Source: UBA1205 sp045598105
Lineage (GTDB): Bacteria > Bacteroidota > Bacteroidia > Bacteroidales > WCHB1-69
Direction: 5' to 3'
Assembly: GCA_045598105.1 (NCBI GenBank)
Contig: JAZLLK010000043.1
Location: forward strand, 1-15,758
DNA: 15,758 nucleotides
Position numbers and translations under genes: made by a program. The notes under the pieces are model-generated. The model worked only from the letters and a program-made list of their open reading frames with translations. It searched no databases and was not told the DNA's origin. Positions 1 to 8,316 of the stretch are shown in pieces. Positions within the stretch are counted from its first letter, which is position 1. Each line of letters opens with the position of its first letter.

Positions 1-49
1 CTCATATTTTTGCACTTTTTTCACACACAAAAATAGTCATTTTTTCCTT

Positions 50-86
50 TCAAGTATAGGGAAAGTGTTTGCTTTCCCTTACTTGA
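50..86. repeat. Imperfect inverted repeat (stem-loop), unknown role
   Basis: The left arm (50-65) and right arm (72-86) pair over 15 bp, with a single bulged T at about 57 and a 6-nt loop. No run of T follows either arm, so it is not a standard intrinsic terminator. It lies about 70 bases upstream of the T9SS-cargo start. It could belong to the 3' end of a gene outside the window, or to the upstream region of the 159-1592 gene. The pairing is seen directly; any function is a guess. Confidence 0.5.
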
Positions 87-158
87 TAAAAATCCTATTC
101 CTGTTCGTGATAAAGTTGCATTTATTTGTTGAATTTAGGAAACATAAAAAAAACATTT

Positions 159-1592
159 ATGAAGAATTTTTTAACAATCATTTGCATCGCGTTACTTACA
201 GTAACATCGTTCAGCGTACAGGCAGACGAATCCAGCCATACCTATGGCACAGAAGACACAGCTGCAGTAATACCATTTTCCACAGTGTGGGAATATTCTG
301 CCACACAACAGATATTTTCTCCTTCGGAAGTGGGCATAACCGGCAATATTTCAGGTATCACCATCTATAGCACTAATGCTACAGGAACCGAGCGTGACAT
401 AGAAATATACATAGGCACTACCTATAAGAACATTTTTCAATCAGATGCTGATTGGATAGACCTTTCTACCCTGACAAAAGTATATAATGGAAAATATACT
501 CTTACCGCTACAATCAGGATAAATTTTGATCAGCCTTACCTGTATGACGGTACCAAAAATCTGGTATTATTCGTACATGACAAAACGGGTTCGGAGTCAC
601 CTATAATAAGATTCCAAGGTTCCCATAAACCAATTGATGAGAGCAAATGTCTTCTTTACCTCTCTATTTCTCAAAATTTCCACAATTTCCACCCTTCTGG
701 AGGCGGCATCCGAGACATCAGAAATGTGATTACCTTCCATAAAACTTATGGTATATATGTTGGTGGCGTTGATATTACCGCAAATGCCGATCGTTTCACC
801 ACGGGACTTGCATCCGGCTATATGGTATACGACCCGAACGCCAAAACACTCACACTGAACCACGTAATAAGCAATACAAAAATCGATTGCGAAGCACACA
901 CCGCTGACCTTACTATCATATCTGTGGGCGACAACGATATAGGTACAGGGGATATACGCTGTCCTGCGGAACATAAACTCACTATTACCGGTACCGGCAC
1001 ACTCAATACGGCATACATTAACGTAATAAAAGGTAGCGGCACCAATAGCTCTGTTCTTGAAATAAAGAACACTACCGTACTCGCAAATATTGAAGAAAGG
1101 AAGGATTACGGTATTTACGGCTGGGGAAAAAACGAATACCTTATCATTGACAATGCCACCGTTAAAGTATTTGCCTGGAAATCGGCTGTTGACGAATTTA
1201 AAGGCATAACCCTCAATCATGTAAAGATAACCAAACCAGAGGGAGCTGTGGTTGACAACGGATATATCAAACTCAATGGAGAATGCATTGCCAACGACAC
1301 ACTGCTCATTGAGCCTGACGGCACCGCTACGGATATAAAGGAATATGTTACCCGCACTTTCAGCATTTATCCCAATCCGGCAGAAACTGAGGTAAACCTG
1401 CACCTTGAAGCCTACAACGGAACAGCTCACATGAGCATTATATCGGCCGAAGGCCGCATAGTAAGCACAGCCAAGCTGCCGGCCATAGAAGGCGATTACC
1501 GCATGAATGTGGCAAACCTTGCTGCCGGCGTATACTATATCAGCATTGTAGCCGATGGCATACGCCAAACAGCTACCCTGATAAAGAAATAG
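159..1592 (+). CDS. Secreted protein with C-terminal type IX secretion sorting domain
   Basis: This is a 477-residue exported protein. ATG 159 is preferred over the upstream TTG because it opens directly onto a signal peptide: MKN, then a hydrophobic stretch, then a likely cut after SVQA (about residue 22). Residues from about 25 to 180 look like a beta-rich domain. The middle (about 205-385) has repeated short strands of the kind seen in beta-helix or beta-sandwich surface proteins (for example KTLTLN, LTII, KLTITGTGTL). From about residue 401 to the end is a Por-secretion C-terminal sorting domain: FSIYPNPAE start, a central GRIV strand, LAAGVYYISI, and a final TATLIKK. In T9SS bacteria this tail directs the protein across the outer membrane and is usually removed. 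The middle has no recognisable catalytic motif, so binding or adhesion is only a guess. A weak -7-like TTTATTTG (one mismatch) lies at 121-128. A terminator follows, so the gene is probably monocistronic. Confidence 0.88.
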   Translation: MKNFLTIICIALLTVTSFSVQADESSHTYGTEDTAAVIPFSTVWEYSATQQIFSPSEVGITGNISGITIYSTNATGTERDIEIYIGTTYKNIFQSDADWIDLSTLTKVYNGKYTLTATIRINFDQPYLYDGTKNLVLFVHDKTGSESPIIRFQGSHKPIDESKCLLYLSISQNFHNFHPSGGGIRDIRNVITFHKTYGIYVGGVDITANADRFTTGLASGYMVYDPNAKTLTLNHVISNTKIDCEAHTADLTIISVGDNDIGTGDIRCPAEHKLTITGTGTLNTAYINVIKGSGTNSSVLEIKNTTVLANIEERKDYGIYGWGKNEYLIIDNATVKVFAWKSAVDEFKGITLNHVKITKPEGAVVDNGYIKLNGECIANDTLLIEPDGTATDIKEYVTRTFSIYPNPAETEVNLHLEAYNGTAHMSIISAEGRIVSTAKLPAIEGDYRMNVANLAAGVYYISIVADGIRQTATLIKK

Positions 1593-1613
1593 ACATGATT
1601 TCACATAATTTCA

Positions 1614-1655
1614 CACAGCCAACACTGCACAATGATGTTGGCTGTGCTTTTTTTT
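1614..1655 (+). terminator. Intrinsic terminator of the T9SS-cargo gene
   Basis: The arms CACAGCCAACA (1614-1624) and TGTTGGCTGTG (1636-1646) form a perfect 11-bp stem with an 11-nt loop. An uninterrupted run of eight T (1648-1655) follows one base later. It starts 22 bases after the TAG stop and separates this gene from the operon beginning at 1955. Confidence 0.93.
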
Positions 1656-1926
1656 ATAACATAATGCACCTAAAAAACACCATTAAAATAATTAATCCTA
1701 TTCATAATATTCGCCAATTTGAACATATAATGTGATTAAAATCGCCTCTGTTAGAATAATTATAGAAACATGATATTCTCTTTAGTATTAGAAATTTAAT
1801 TATTTATACAAAACAGAACAAAACTCAAAAAGGCAGCGGTAATAATTTTAATGCACCTTCCTATTACCATATAGTGCCAATAAGAAGAAAAAAAATAAAT
1901 TTAGAGCTTAGCTTTAATTTTTTTTA
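1656..1926. other. AT-rich intergenic stretch, no gene seen
   Basis: This AT-rich spacer holds no convincing reading frame, RNA gene or strong hairpin. It ends at the -7 box of the five-gene operon. No clear -33 element could be assigned; a TTAG near 1901 is a poor candidate. Confidence 0.6.
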
Positions 1927-1934
1927 TATCTTTG
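1927..1934 (+). promoter_or_regulatory. Bacteroidota -7 box of the five-gene operon
   Basis: TATCTTTG matches the Bacteroidota -7 consensus TAnnTTTG exactly and lies 20 bases before ATG 1955. By the usual geometry transcription would start near 1940, giving a leader of roughly 15 nt without a Shine-Dalgarno sequence. It is the only good promoter match seen before the five closely spaced genes. Confidence 0.75.
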
Positions 1935-1954
1935 CCTTTTGAAATATATTATAT

Positions 1955-4195
1955 ATGAATCACCTTATGAATATCACATCTGCTTGCGGCAAACACCTGT
2001 GCACTATATTGCTTATAGCATGCATATACCTTGTGGCACAGGCACAAACACTACTCACCGACGCATATACTCCCGTTAGCGGTAAAAACTATAACGTGTA
2101 CTCCACCGGTGCCGGACAGAACTTTATATTAGGCGGATTTACCTATAAAAACGGCTTTACCCTCAAAAGCGGACGAATGGAGCTTATAGCATCGGATAAT
2201 CCGGGGGCTAATGTGGTATATAAGGTAAAAAAAGCCTATAGTAAAATTTCATTCGTAGCCGGCCCTTTTGCGCCTAACTCGGCAGGCGACAAATACAATG
2301 CCATACTCACCCTCAAAGCCGACGGCAAAATAATACTGGACGAAGTGATATATGACCATGATGCTCCTCGCGAATATATACTGGACATAAGCGGCGCTGA
2401 TGAAATAAGTTTTAATTTGCCCCGAGGGGAACAAAACCTGGCCGTAGCTAATATTAAACTATGGAAACAGGGCGTAAAGCCCGTACATGCCGTCTCACCG
2501 CAAAAAACGTATAACGGCAAGGTAAAGCTGGTAGAGCAACTTTTTCCTTACTATATACGCCATAGCGGCTACGTGTGGGCCATTACCGATACCGACTACC
2601 CTACCCTTACCGAAATGGATTCCATTAATATTAACCGTAATACCTTCACCTCCGGGCTACAATTCCGCGCCAGTCAGCAGCTGCTGGGGCATCAGGACGG
2701 ATGGGCTTATTTTTGGATGCAAAAAAAATATGACAAAGTATCATTCATAGCAGGTCCCGCTGACAACCAAAGCAGCAATGCCGACGGATGGCTTACCATA
2801 AAAGCCGACGGCAAAATAATATACGAAAAACTAATACGCCAAACCGACCTTGCAGAGCAGGTGGTGTTAGACATAAAAGGGGTAAACCAACTGTCGTTTC
2901 ACAGCAATTACAACAACAGCGACTTTATGGGCGGCCTCACCTTTGGGGTGGTAAATATATATGCCTACCCTCCCGGCTATACCAACCTGCCACAGGCTGG
3001 ACCGGCCAACCTGTCAAAAGACAGAATAGCCGCCCTGCCCGATGTATGCAAGCTGCTATCTAATATCAAACCCTTTTCGGTAAAAGGGGTAAGCACCGCC
3101 TACAACACCATATTCACCGGTGAATCAGAGCACTATACTTTTTCAATGGGCGGATATAAATACAACGAAGGCATAATACTCACCACCGGCAATACCCTGA
3201 TGGATGACAACATAAGCTCCTTTGCCACCTTTGACCTGGCCGAAGAATACGACTACATGTCGTTTACCGCCGGCTGCATAAGCAAAGCACATGCTTTCAA
3301 TGATGACACCCTGCTGGTGTACGCCGACAACAAAAAAGTGCTGGATACTATCATACGGGTTACCGACCCCAATCAGCATTTTGAAATACCGCTGTATCGC
3401 TGCCGACAGCTGAAATTTGTAAAACCGGGCAATAACCTGACTAAACAGGTATGCTTTGGCATAGCCGACATAGTATTATATAGAGGCAAACCGGTAGCCA
3501 ATGAACTATTTGTTCACAATCCGCCCGCATGCCCTCCCCAAGCTGACCTTATAGACTTGTGTGGCAGTCCTTACTTCTTCTTTGTGGGTCGCTATGTGAG
3601 CAACCTTACCAACATGAGTATAGATGACTGCATAAAAACCGGCACCTCCCAACAGCAGTATTTTGCCATGAAAGACGGCAGCAAAATATATAAGGGCATT
3701 ATGCTGGAAGCCAACGTACCCATAGCCTTGGAAAAGGTAAGCGTGAGCAATGCCCTGTTCATGTTCCTTACCGGTGCGGGCGCCGCCATAAGCACCAATG
3801 CCGTAAGTGCCGCCACCGGCATTACCGCCGGAGCCGGCAGCCTCACCGGCACCATGGCAGCCCTGCCACTCATAGGCAAAGGCGACCGACAATCGGCCGC
3901 TGCCGCCTTCAACCCCTACGGAGCCTATGACAGCTGCACCTTTACCGTGGCTAACAAAAGTGAATACACCGACCCCCGCTACAATATATTCGGCTCCGCC
4001 AAACAGGCACCGCCCGTAAAGCTGAAAGTATTTGCCGACCAAAAACAGGTGGGAGAATTTACCCTGCACAACCACATGCCCCACACCACCTTCACTGTGC
4101 CTATATACCACTGCACACAACTTATGTTTTGGCTGGAATGCGGCGACTGCCGCTCAGGACAATACGTATTGTATGACATTACCGTAAGCCGATAA
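1955..4195 (+). CDS. Exported protein with four NPCBM-like beta-sandwich units
   Basis: This is a 746-residue protein. Its signal peptide has a hydrophobic core at about residues 13-28 and a likely cut after VAQA. It shows four diverged copies of one beta-sandwich pattern, at about residues 31-175, 190-340, 365-520 and 540-746. Each copy contains a 'GGF/GGY..Y..G..L' strand, 'aYdkvSFtAG', a 'Dgk.i.d..I' strand, 'lDI.G...lsF' or 'Y.C.QL.F', and a closing 'v.nI.lY'. This resembles the NPCBM (novel putative carbohydrate-binding module) fold, although identity between copies is low. The fourth copy carries a Gly/Ala-rich hydrophobic insertion at about 598-642, between the 'Y.GI.L' and 'AYDSCTFTV' strands. 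No T9SS tail is present, so periplasm or membrane surface is the likely site. A LIAC stretch resembles a lipobox but sits inside the signal helix. It is the first gene of the operon; the next begins 35 bases later. Sugar or peptidoglycan binding is inferred only from the fold. Confidence 0.72.
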   Translation: MNHLMNITSACGKHLCTILLIACIYLVAQAQTLLTDAYTPVSGKNYNVYSTGAGQNFILGGFTYKNGFTLKSGRMELIASDNPGANVVYKVKKAYSKISFVAGPFAPNSAGDKYNAILTLKADGKIILDEVIYDHDAPREYILDISGADEISFNLPRGEQNLAVANIKLWKQGVKPVHAVSPQKTYNGKVKLVEQLFPYYIRHSGYVWAITDTDYPTLTEMDSININRNTFTSGLQFRASQQLLGHQDGWAYFWMQKKYDKVSFIAGPADNQSSNADGWLTIKADGKIIYEKLIRQTDLAEQVVLDIKGVNQLSFHSNYNNSDFMGGLTFGVVNIYAYPPGYTNLPQAGPANLSKDRIAALPDVCKLLSNIKPFSVKGVSTAYNTIFTGESEHYTFSMGGYKYNEGIILTTGNTLMDDNISSFATFDLAEEYDYMSFTAGCISKAHAFNDDTLLVYADNKKVLDTIIRVTDPNQHFEIPLYRCRQLKFVKPGNNLTKQVCFGIADIVLYRGKPVANELFVHNPPACPPQADLIDLCGSPYFFFVGRYVSNLTNMSIDDCIKTGTSQQQYFAMKDGSKIYKGIMLEANVPIALEKVSVSNALFMFLTGAGAAISTNAVSAATGITAGAGSLTGTMAALPLIGKGDRQSAAAAFNPYGAYDSCTFTVANKSEYTDPRYNIFGSAKQAPPVKLKVFADQKQVGEFTLHNHMPHTTFTVPIYHCTQLMFWLECGDCRSGQYVLYDITVSR

Positions 4196-4230
4196 CCCTG
4201 TATCACCTGTAAATAATATATACCCGCTAT

Positions 4231-4893
4231 ATGAACACAACAAAACTTACCGACTACACACCAGAACTGAACAAAGTACTGCAAGCCTTGCAGGACATGC
4301 CTTTTGACCCCTCACTGGCAGAACACTACTGGGACGTGTGCTGCGGCTGCGTGCTGGTAGCCGAATATAACAATAAAGAACGTACACGCGAATGGCAAAT
4401 AGCAGGCTTGTGTAACACCCTGCTACACTATATAGACTATACCTTCCAATGCCTGCCTCATGCCTACCCTATGCATGAAGCCACAGGCCGCATGTGCCAA
4501 CAGCTGTACGAACACCCCCGCCTGCAACTGCAATTGTACCAAACACACCTTGCCCTGCTACAACACAACAACAACACCCATGAACAGGAAATAAAAGAAT
4601 GGAATAAGAAAATAGCCCTATACAAACATAATATAGCCTGCGCCGACGCAGGCAAATATGAGGATATTATCTCCACAGGCCACCTCAAACACGACCCCGT
4701 AGAATGGACAGCCCTGTGGGAAAAAGTAATAGACCAAGCCGATGAATTAACCTATAACGAACTGGCTGACATTCCTAAAACCATGGGATTTTGCCACATG
4801 TTTTGGAGCACCCGGCACCACATACTACTATCCCGCTTTCATTTGGAATGGAAAAATCCGCATATAATGAACCCCAAAGTAATATTTGACTAA
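4231..4893 (+). CDS. Unrecognised 220-residue cytosolic protein
   Basis: I do not recognise a family. The protein has no signal peptide or membrane segment and appears largely alpha-helical and rich in His, Gln, Tyr and Cys. It contains a short Cys cluster (DVCCGCVLVAEY, about residues 36-47) and a charged, helical middle (about 110-150). ATG 4231 is the first start in frame and lies 35 bases after the preceding stop. Its TAA overlaps the next gene's ATG by one base (TAATG at 4891-4895), which suggests translational coupling and close stoichiometry with the pentapeptide-channel protein. The C- and ATA-rich codon use matches its neighbours. An adaptor, regulatory or immunity-type partner is possible, but nothing in the sequence decides this. 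Confidence 0.8.
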   Translation: MNTTKLTDYTPELNKVLQALQDMPFDPSLAEHYWDVCCGCVLVAEYNNKERTREWQIAGLCNTLLHYIDYTFQCLPHAYPMHEATGRMCQQLYEHPRLQLQLYQTHLALLQHNNNTHEQEIKEWNKKIALYKHNIACADAGKYEDIISTGHLKHDPVEWTALWEKVIDQADELTYNELADIPKTMGFCHMFWSTRHHILLSRFHLEWKNPHIMNPKVIFD

Positions 4894-5873
4894 TGCCCGC
4901 CTCTATGGAAAAAGAAGAATTATTGGAACTGATAAAAACAAAAGAAATAATAGGCGCAGACCTATCAGATACGGTATGGGAAAAAATAGATTTTACCGGC
5001 TGCAAAATGGAAAGAGTAAACTTTAAAGGATGCGAATTCAACCACTGCCGCTTCCGCAATTCCACCATTGCATGGAGCGACTTCCGATATGCCACCATAC
5101 AACACGGCACCTTTGAAAACGCCCGCGTGGACTTCTGCGACTTCTACCGCGCCTTCTTCGACGGAGTGGTAATATTCAACCATAGCAAATTCAGCCGTTG
5201 CAGCTTTAATAAAACCTATTTCGGCGACTGCGCCGCCGTAAGAAAAGATAACCTGACGAACGGATGCCTGCTTCAACAAAACGAACAGGCATACACACAA
5301 TTCCTTACAGAATGGCACACCTATGGCACAGGCTTACGCACCAATGACGTGAACACCCTGTCAGACTGGGACCCTAAAGAAGCACTGCAAGGCCGATGGG
5401 CCGAGGCCGAAGAAATATTCAAAAACTTTAACGCCATATGGACAGGTAAAGGCTTTATAGCCGACGGCAACTGGGCCTATGTACAAGGCCGACGCATGGA
5501 ACGCCGACGTATGCTCAAAGAATATTCCAACCCCCAGATACAATGGGAACATAAAGTGCTTAATACATGGAAAATAATTACTAACCTGTTCTCCGACATA
5601 TTCTTCGGATACGGCGAAAGCATGTTCCGTATGGTATTAACCTATGTGCTCACCGTTTTCCTGTTCGCATGGGCATTCTGCTCCAATGTGAGCCTGCTGG
5701 AATACGGACAGGCCCTGGCCATAAGCCTTAAAAATATGGCCGGCATGGACTCCGATGTGCTCCACGAAATATCACCTATGGTGGATATGCTTAATGTGGT
5801 TCAAACTACCATAGGTATTATCCTTACCGGTATATTCGGATTCATACTCGGCAATAAAATACGTAACCAATAA
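4893..5873 (+). CDS. Pentapeptide-repeat protein with two-helix channel-like C-terminus
   Basis: This 326-residue membrane protein has an N-terminal series of pentapeptide repeats (about residues 28-115, with steps such as VNFKG, CEFNH, CRFRN, SDFRY, VDFCD). A linker of the type seen between pentapeptide and channel domains follows (AEEIFKNFNAIW...WAYVQGRRMERRR, about 170-215). The C-terminus has a transmembrane helix at about 244-266, a short amphipathic re-entrant-like segment at about 270-290, and a second helix at about 302-322. This order matches the Ion_trans_2 arrangement found in pentapeptide-repeat channel proteins. The K+ filter TxGYG is absent; the equivalent stretch reads SLKNMAGMDSD. 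It may therefore be a non-selective or non-conducting channel relative, or simply a membrane anchor. The protein would sit in the inner membrane with the repeats in the cytosol. The start overlaps the preceding stop; an alternative in-frame ATG lies four codons downstream. Confidence 0.82.
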   Translation: MPASMEKEELLELIKTKEIIGADLSDTVWEKIDFTGCKMERVNFKGCEFNHCRFRNSTIAWSDFRYATIQHGTFENARVDFCDFYRAFFDGVVIFNHSKFSRCSFNKTYFGDCAAVRKDNLTNGCLLQQNEQAYTQFLTEWHTYGTGLRTNDVNTLSDWDPKEALQGRWAEAEEIFKNFNAIWTGKGFIADGNWAYVQGRRMERRRMLKEYSNPQIQWEHKVLNTWKIITNLFSDIFFGYGESMFRMVLTYVLTVFLFAWAFCSNVSLLEYGQALAISLKNMAGMDSDVLHEISPMVDMLNVVQTTIGIILTGIFGFILGNKIRNQ

Positions 5874-5924
5874 GTCTGTAAATATTACATAAAAGATTAT
5901 AAAATATATAAATTACGCTTTTTT

Positions 5925-7592
5925 ATGCACACATCAACACAAAAAAAAGAAGCCATACTGTCACATATATCCGATATGTTCTTTATAGCCTTTATGTGCA
6001 ATAACAGCTTGTCGGCCAACGCACAAAAATTCATCACCGACATGGCACACGCCTACCGCATTACCGATGATGAAATAAATCAATGCTTTCAACACATGGG
6101 CCAAAATAACTGCACTGCCCCACATAGTGAAGACGACCGCCTGCTATTCATACGACATTTACTCACGGTAGCCCTTATGGACGGAAGCCTGCAACCCGAA
6201 CAGCTGGCATTTGCAGCTGACGTATGCAAAGCTTACGGCTTTCACAACACCAAAGACATGGTAACCCGCTACGCACAACAAATAATACGCGAATACCAAA
6301 ACGATGTAAAAGGCACTCATAACAATGACGCCATAAGCGAAGAAGAATACCAAAAAGAATTGAGCTACAGAATACGTGAAGGCAGCCAATGCCTGGAACG
6401 CTACCAAATACCGCAGGCCTTTGACCACCTTATGCTGCCGGCCCTTACCGACCCTATAGCCCGCCAATTGTTTTTACGCATAGTATACAATATATATCCC
6501 CTGTTTTTACTCACCACGCAGCAAATACAGCTTATGCATAATTTGGCCGAACAGGGCTACCCTATAGCCCAATACGCCTACGGAAGGTACCACCTGCTGA
6601 CACGCCCCCAACCCAACTCACTGCAACTGGCCGAACTATGGCTAAAAAAAGCCATGGACAACGGCATAGCCGATGCAAAAAGCTCTTACGCTCTTATGAT
6701 ACGTGACGGACTGCTGGGCAACGCCGACCATGACGAATTTTGCCGCCTGAGAGAACAAGCCTATGAGGATGACAGCACACAGGCCTTTGTGAACACCATT
6801 AATGAACTTATATACGGGTCGCCCTACACCCGCCCCGACCCCATGGAAATAATATCCATAATGCAAGATATTCTCACCGATGAACAAGGTAATGAATGTA
6901 CCGATAGCCTGAAAGTGGAACCCGTGTATTACCAACTGCTCGGCAAAGCCTATCAGGCCACAGGCCAAAATAAAAAAGCCGAACACGCCTATATTAACGC
7001 CATACAAATGGGACACTATGAAACCATGTCACTGCTCATATACCTTATATGCTACAACGATGATGGCCAACTCACCAACCTATTGGCACTAAAAGAATAC
7101 ACCCGCATAGGCTGCGAACATAATGACGCAGGCAGCTACTGCTGCAGAGCCGATATTCCGGGCCGTAGCACGGCCCAAATACAACAGGACCTGGAAAAAG
7201 CCTGCCTGCTGGGTAGCGACACGGCTCCCTACCTGCTGGGCTGCTACTACTACTATGGGGAAAAAGGCTTTGCCGTTAACCATAACAAAGCATGGAAATG
7301 GTTCACCGCAGGTACCCGATACAATAACGCCGACTGCTACGCCATGATGGCTACCATGATAGAAGAAGGCAACTGCCCACAAAAAACACCCGACAACTTT
7401 GCCGCCCTCTGCCACCTGAATGCCCTCCGCTTGGGCAATTCGGACCAACTGCAACCCGTAACGGAAGCCTATAACCGGGGCGAACTGAACACCTTCAGGA
7501 ATGAAATAAAAAAATATTACCTGCCCCTATATAATACCTCACCCCATGAAGACCGCGAAGATGACGACGGCCGATACGATGCATGGGTATAA
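5925..7592 (+). CDS. TerB-like N-terminal domain plus Sel1/TPR-repeat protein
   Basis: This is a 555-residue cytosolic protein. The N-terminal ~110 residues resemble TerB: helices carrying FIRHLLTVALMDGSLQPEQL, matching the family's 'A.aDG.i...E' pattern. The rest is an alpha-solenoid. Sel1-type repeats are visible at about 207-265 (AEQGYPIAQYAYGRYHL...AELWLKKAMDNGIADAKSSYAL) and 429-485 (SDTAPYLLGCYYYYGEKGF...AWKWFTAGTRYNNADCYAMM). A TPR-like pair lies at about 338-375 (LLGKAYQATGQNKKAEHAYINAI). Sel1 and TPR repeats are protein-interaction scaffolds, and TerB domains occur in tellurite-resistance and membrane stress modules. Here it probably organises partners, perhaps the neighbouring membrane protein. 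It starts 51 bases after the channel-like gene, with no separate -7 box seen. The C-terminal tail is acidic (HEDREDDDG). Confidence 0.8.
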   Translation: MHTSTQKKEAILSHISDMFFIAFMCNNSLSANAQKFITDMAHAYRITDDEINQCFQHMGQNNCTAPHSEDDRLLFIRHLLTVALMDGSLQPEQLAFAADVCKAYGFHNTKDMVTRYAQQIIREYQNDVKGTHNNDAISEEEYQKELSYRIREGSQCLERYQIPQAFDHLMLPALTDPIARQLFLRIVYNIYPLFLLTTQQIQLMHNLAEQGYPIAQYAYGRYHLLTRPQPNSLQLAELWLKKAMDNGIADAKSSYALMIRDGLLGNADHDEFCRLREQAYEDDSTQAFVNTINELIYGSPYTRPDPMEIISIMQDILTDEQGNECTDSLKVEPVYYQLLGKAYQATGQNKKAEHAYINAIQMGHYETMSLLIYLICYNDDGQLTNLLALKEYTRIGCEHNDAGSYCCRADIPGRSTAQIQQDLEKACLLGSDTAPYLLGCYYYYGEKGFAVNHNKAWKWFTAGTRYNNADCYAMMATMIEEGNCPQKTPDNFAALCHLNALRLGNSDQLQPVTEAYNRGELNTFRNEIKKYYLPLYNTSPHEDREDDDGRYDAWV

Positions 7593-7620
7593 GCCGCCTT
7601 AAACATATATACTGATAACC

Positions 7621-8256
7621 ATGGCCATAAAACTGATATTCAACACTGACAACAAGCCCCTCACCGGCTGCAGCAAATGGTGGGGACCCCCCGACCTGCC
7701 TCCCGACATGGAATACCCGCACTATATGGTGGACGACCAAGGCGACACCTACCCGCAACCCCTCACCTTCCTGTGCCAAATACGCTGCGAAGACCTCCAA
7801 CCCTACGATCCCCGACAGCTGCTGCCACACACAGGCATGCTGTATTTCTTTGCCGAACTGGACTACTTTATGGGCACCGCCGACGCCATATACCCCGGCA
7901 TGGGACCATGGCCGCAACCCTACTACCGCGTGCTGTACAGCCCCACCTGCCAAGGACTGTCACCCTACGAAATCACCTTCCGTGAAGACGGCCGCCCCAT
8001 ATATCTGCCGCCTGTAGCCCTGTCCTTTGACACCACCACCGACTACGATGACAGCTACCGCCTGCTGGGATACCCCTATTACGAAGAAATACGGGAACAA
8101 TATGAACCCGACATGATATCACTGCTGCAAATAGACGAAAACGACGACTGGAACCTGCGATTCATAGACTGCGGCATGCTCTGCTTCATGATATCACCAC
8201 TCGACCTCGCCAACCGATACTGGGACGGCACACTATGCTATTTGCACTCTTTTTAG
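7621..8256 (+). CDS. DUF1963 (YwqG-like) family protein
   Basis: This 211-residue cytosolic protein shows the DUF1963 pattern almost end to end. It has an N-terminal 'skwwGpPDLPpdmeyP' segment, then 'PLTFLCQIRCEDL', 'LLPHTGMLYFFAELD', 'MISLLQIDENDD', and a closing 'DCGMLCFMISPLDLANRYWDGTLCYL'. The biochemical role of DUF1963 is not established. The length is somewhat short for the family but both ends look intact. ATG 7621 lies 28 bases after the previous stop, making it the last gene of the operon. No hairpin terminator is visible after it. DUF1963 genes can stand beside Sel1 or pentapeptide genes in accessory loci, which would fit a regulatory or protective role here, but that is inference. 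Confidence 0.87.
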   Translation: MAIKLIFNTDNKPLTGCSKWWGPPDLPPDMEYPHYMVDDQGDTYPQPLTFLCQIRCEDLQPYDPRQLLPHTGMLYFFAELDYFMGTADAIYPGMGPWPQPYYRVLYSPTCQGLSPYEITFREDGRPIYLPPVALSFDTTTDYDDSYRLLGYPYYEEIREQYEPDMISLLQIDENDDWNLRFIDCGMLCFMISPLDLANRYWDGTLCYLHSF

Positions 8257-8269
8257 CAGCATTACCACT

Positions 8270-8277
8270 TATTTTTG
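8270..8277 (+). promoter_or_regulatory. Possible -7 box of the CoiA-like pseudogene
   Basis: TATTTTTG fits TAnnTTTG and lies 40 bases before ATG 8317, just after the DUF1963 stop. No -33 element was identified, and a match of this kind can occur by chance in AT-rich sequence. Confidence 0.4.
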
Positions 8278-8316
8278 CGATTCACGAACAACATTATTAT
8301 TTACTACTATAAACAT

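Noticed and set aside
65..370. Open frame of 101 codons at the left end
   Set aside because: It overlaps the signal peptide and start of the T9SS-cargo gene in another frame and encodes low-complexity, non-family-like sequence.
597..1604. Long open frame on the minus strand opposite the T9SS-cargo gene
   Set aside because: It is a shadow of the + strand gene, which has a signal peptide and a sorting domain. The minus frame shows no recognisable domain and no promoter.
2010..2035. Lipobox-like LIAC in the signal peptide of the exported beta-sandwich protein
   Set aside because: Hydrophobic residues continue after the Cys and a standard cleavage site (VAQA) follows, so ordinary signal-peptide cleavage is more likely.
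3506..4120. Gly/Ala-rich minus-strand open frame of 204 codons
   Set aside because: It arises from the C-rich codon bias of the exported beta-sandwich gene. No family pattern or start signal is visible.
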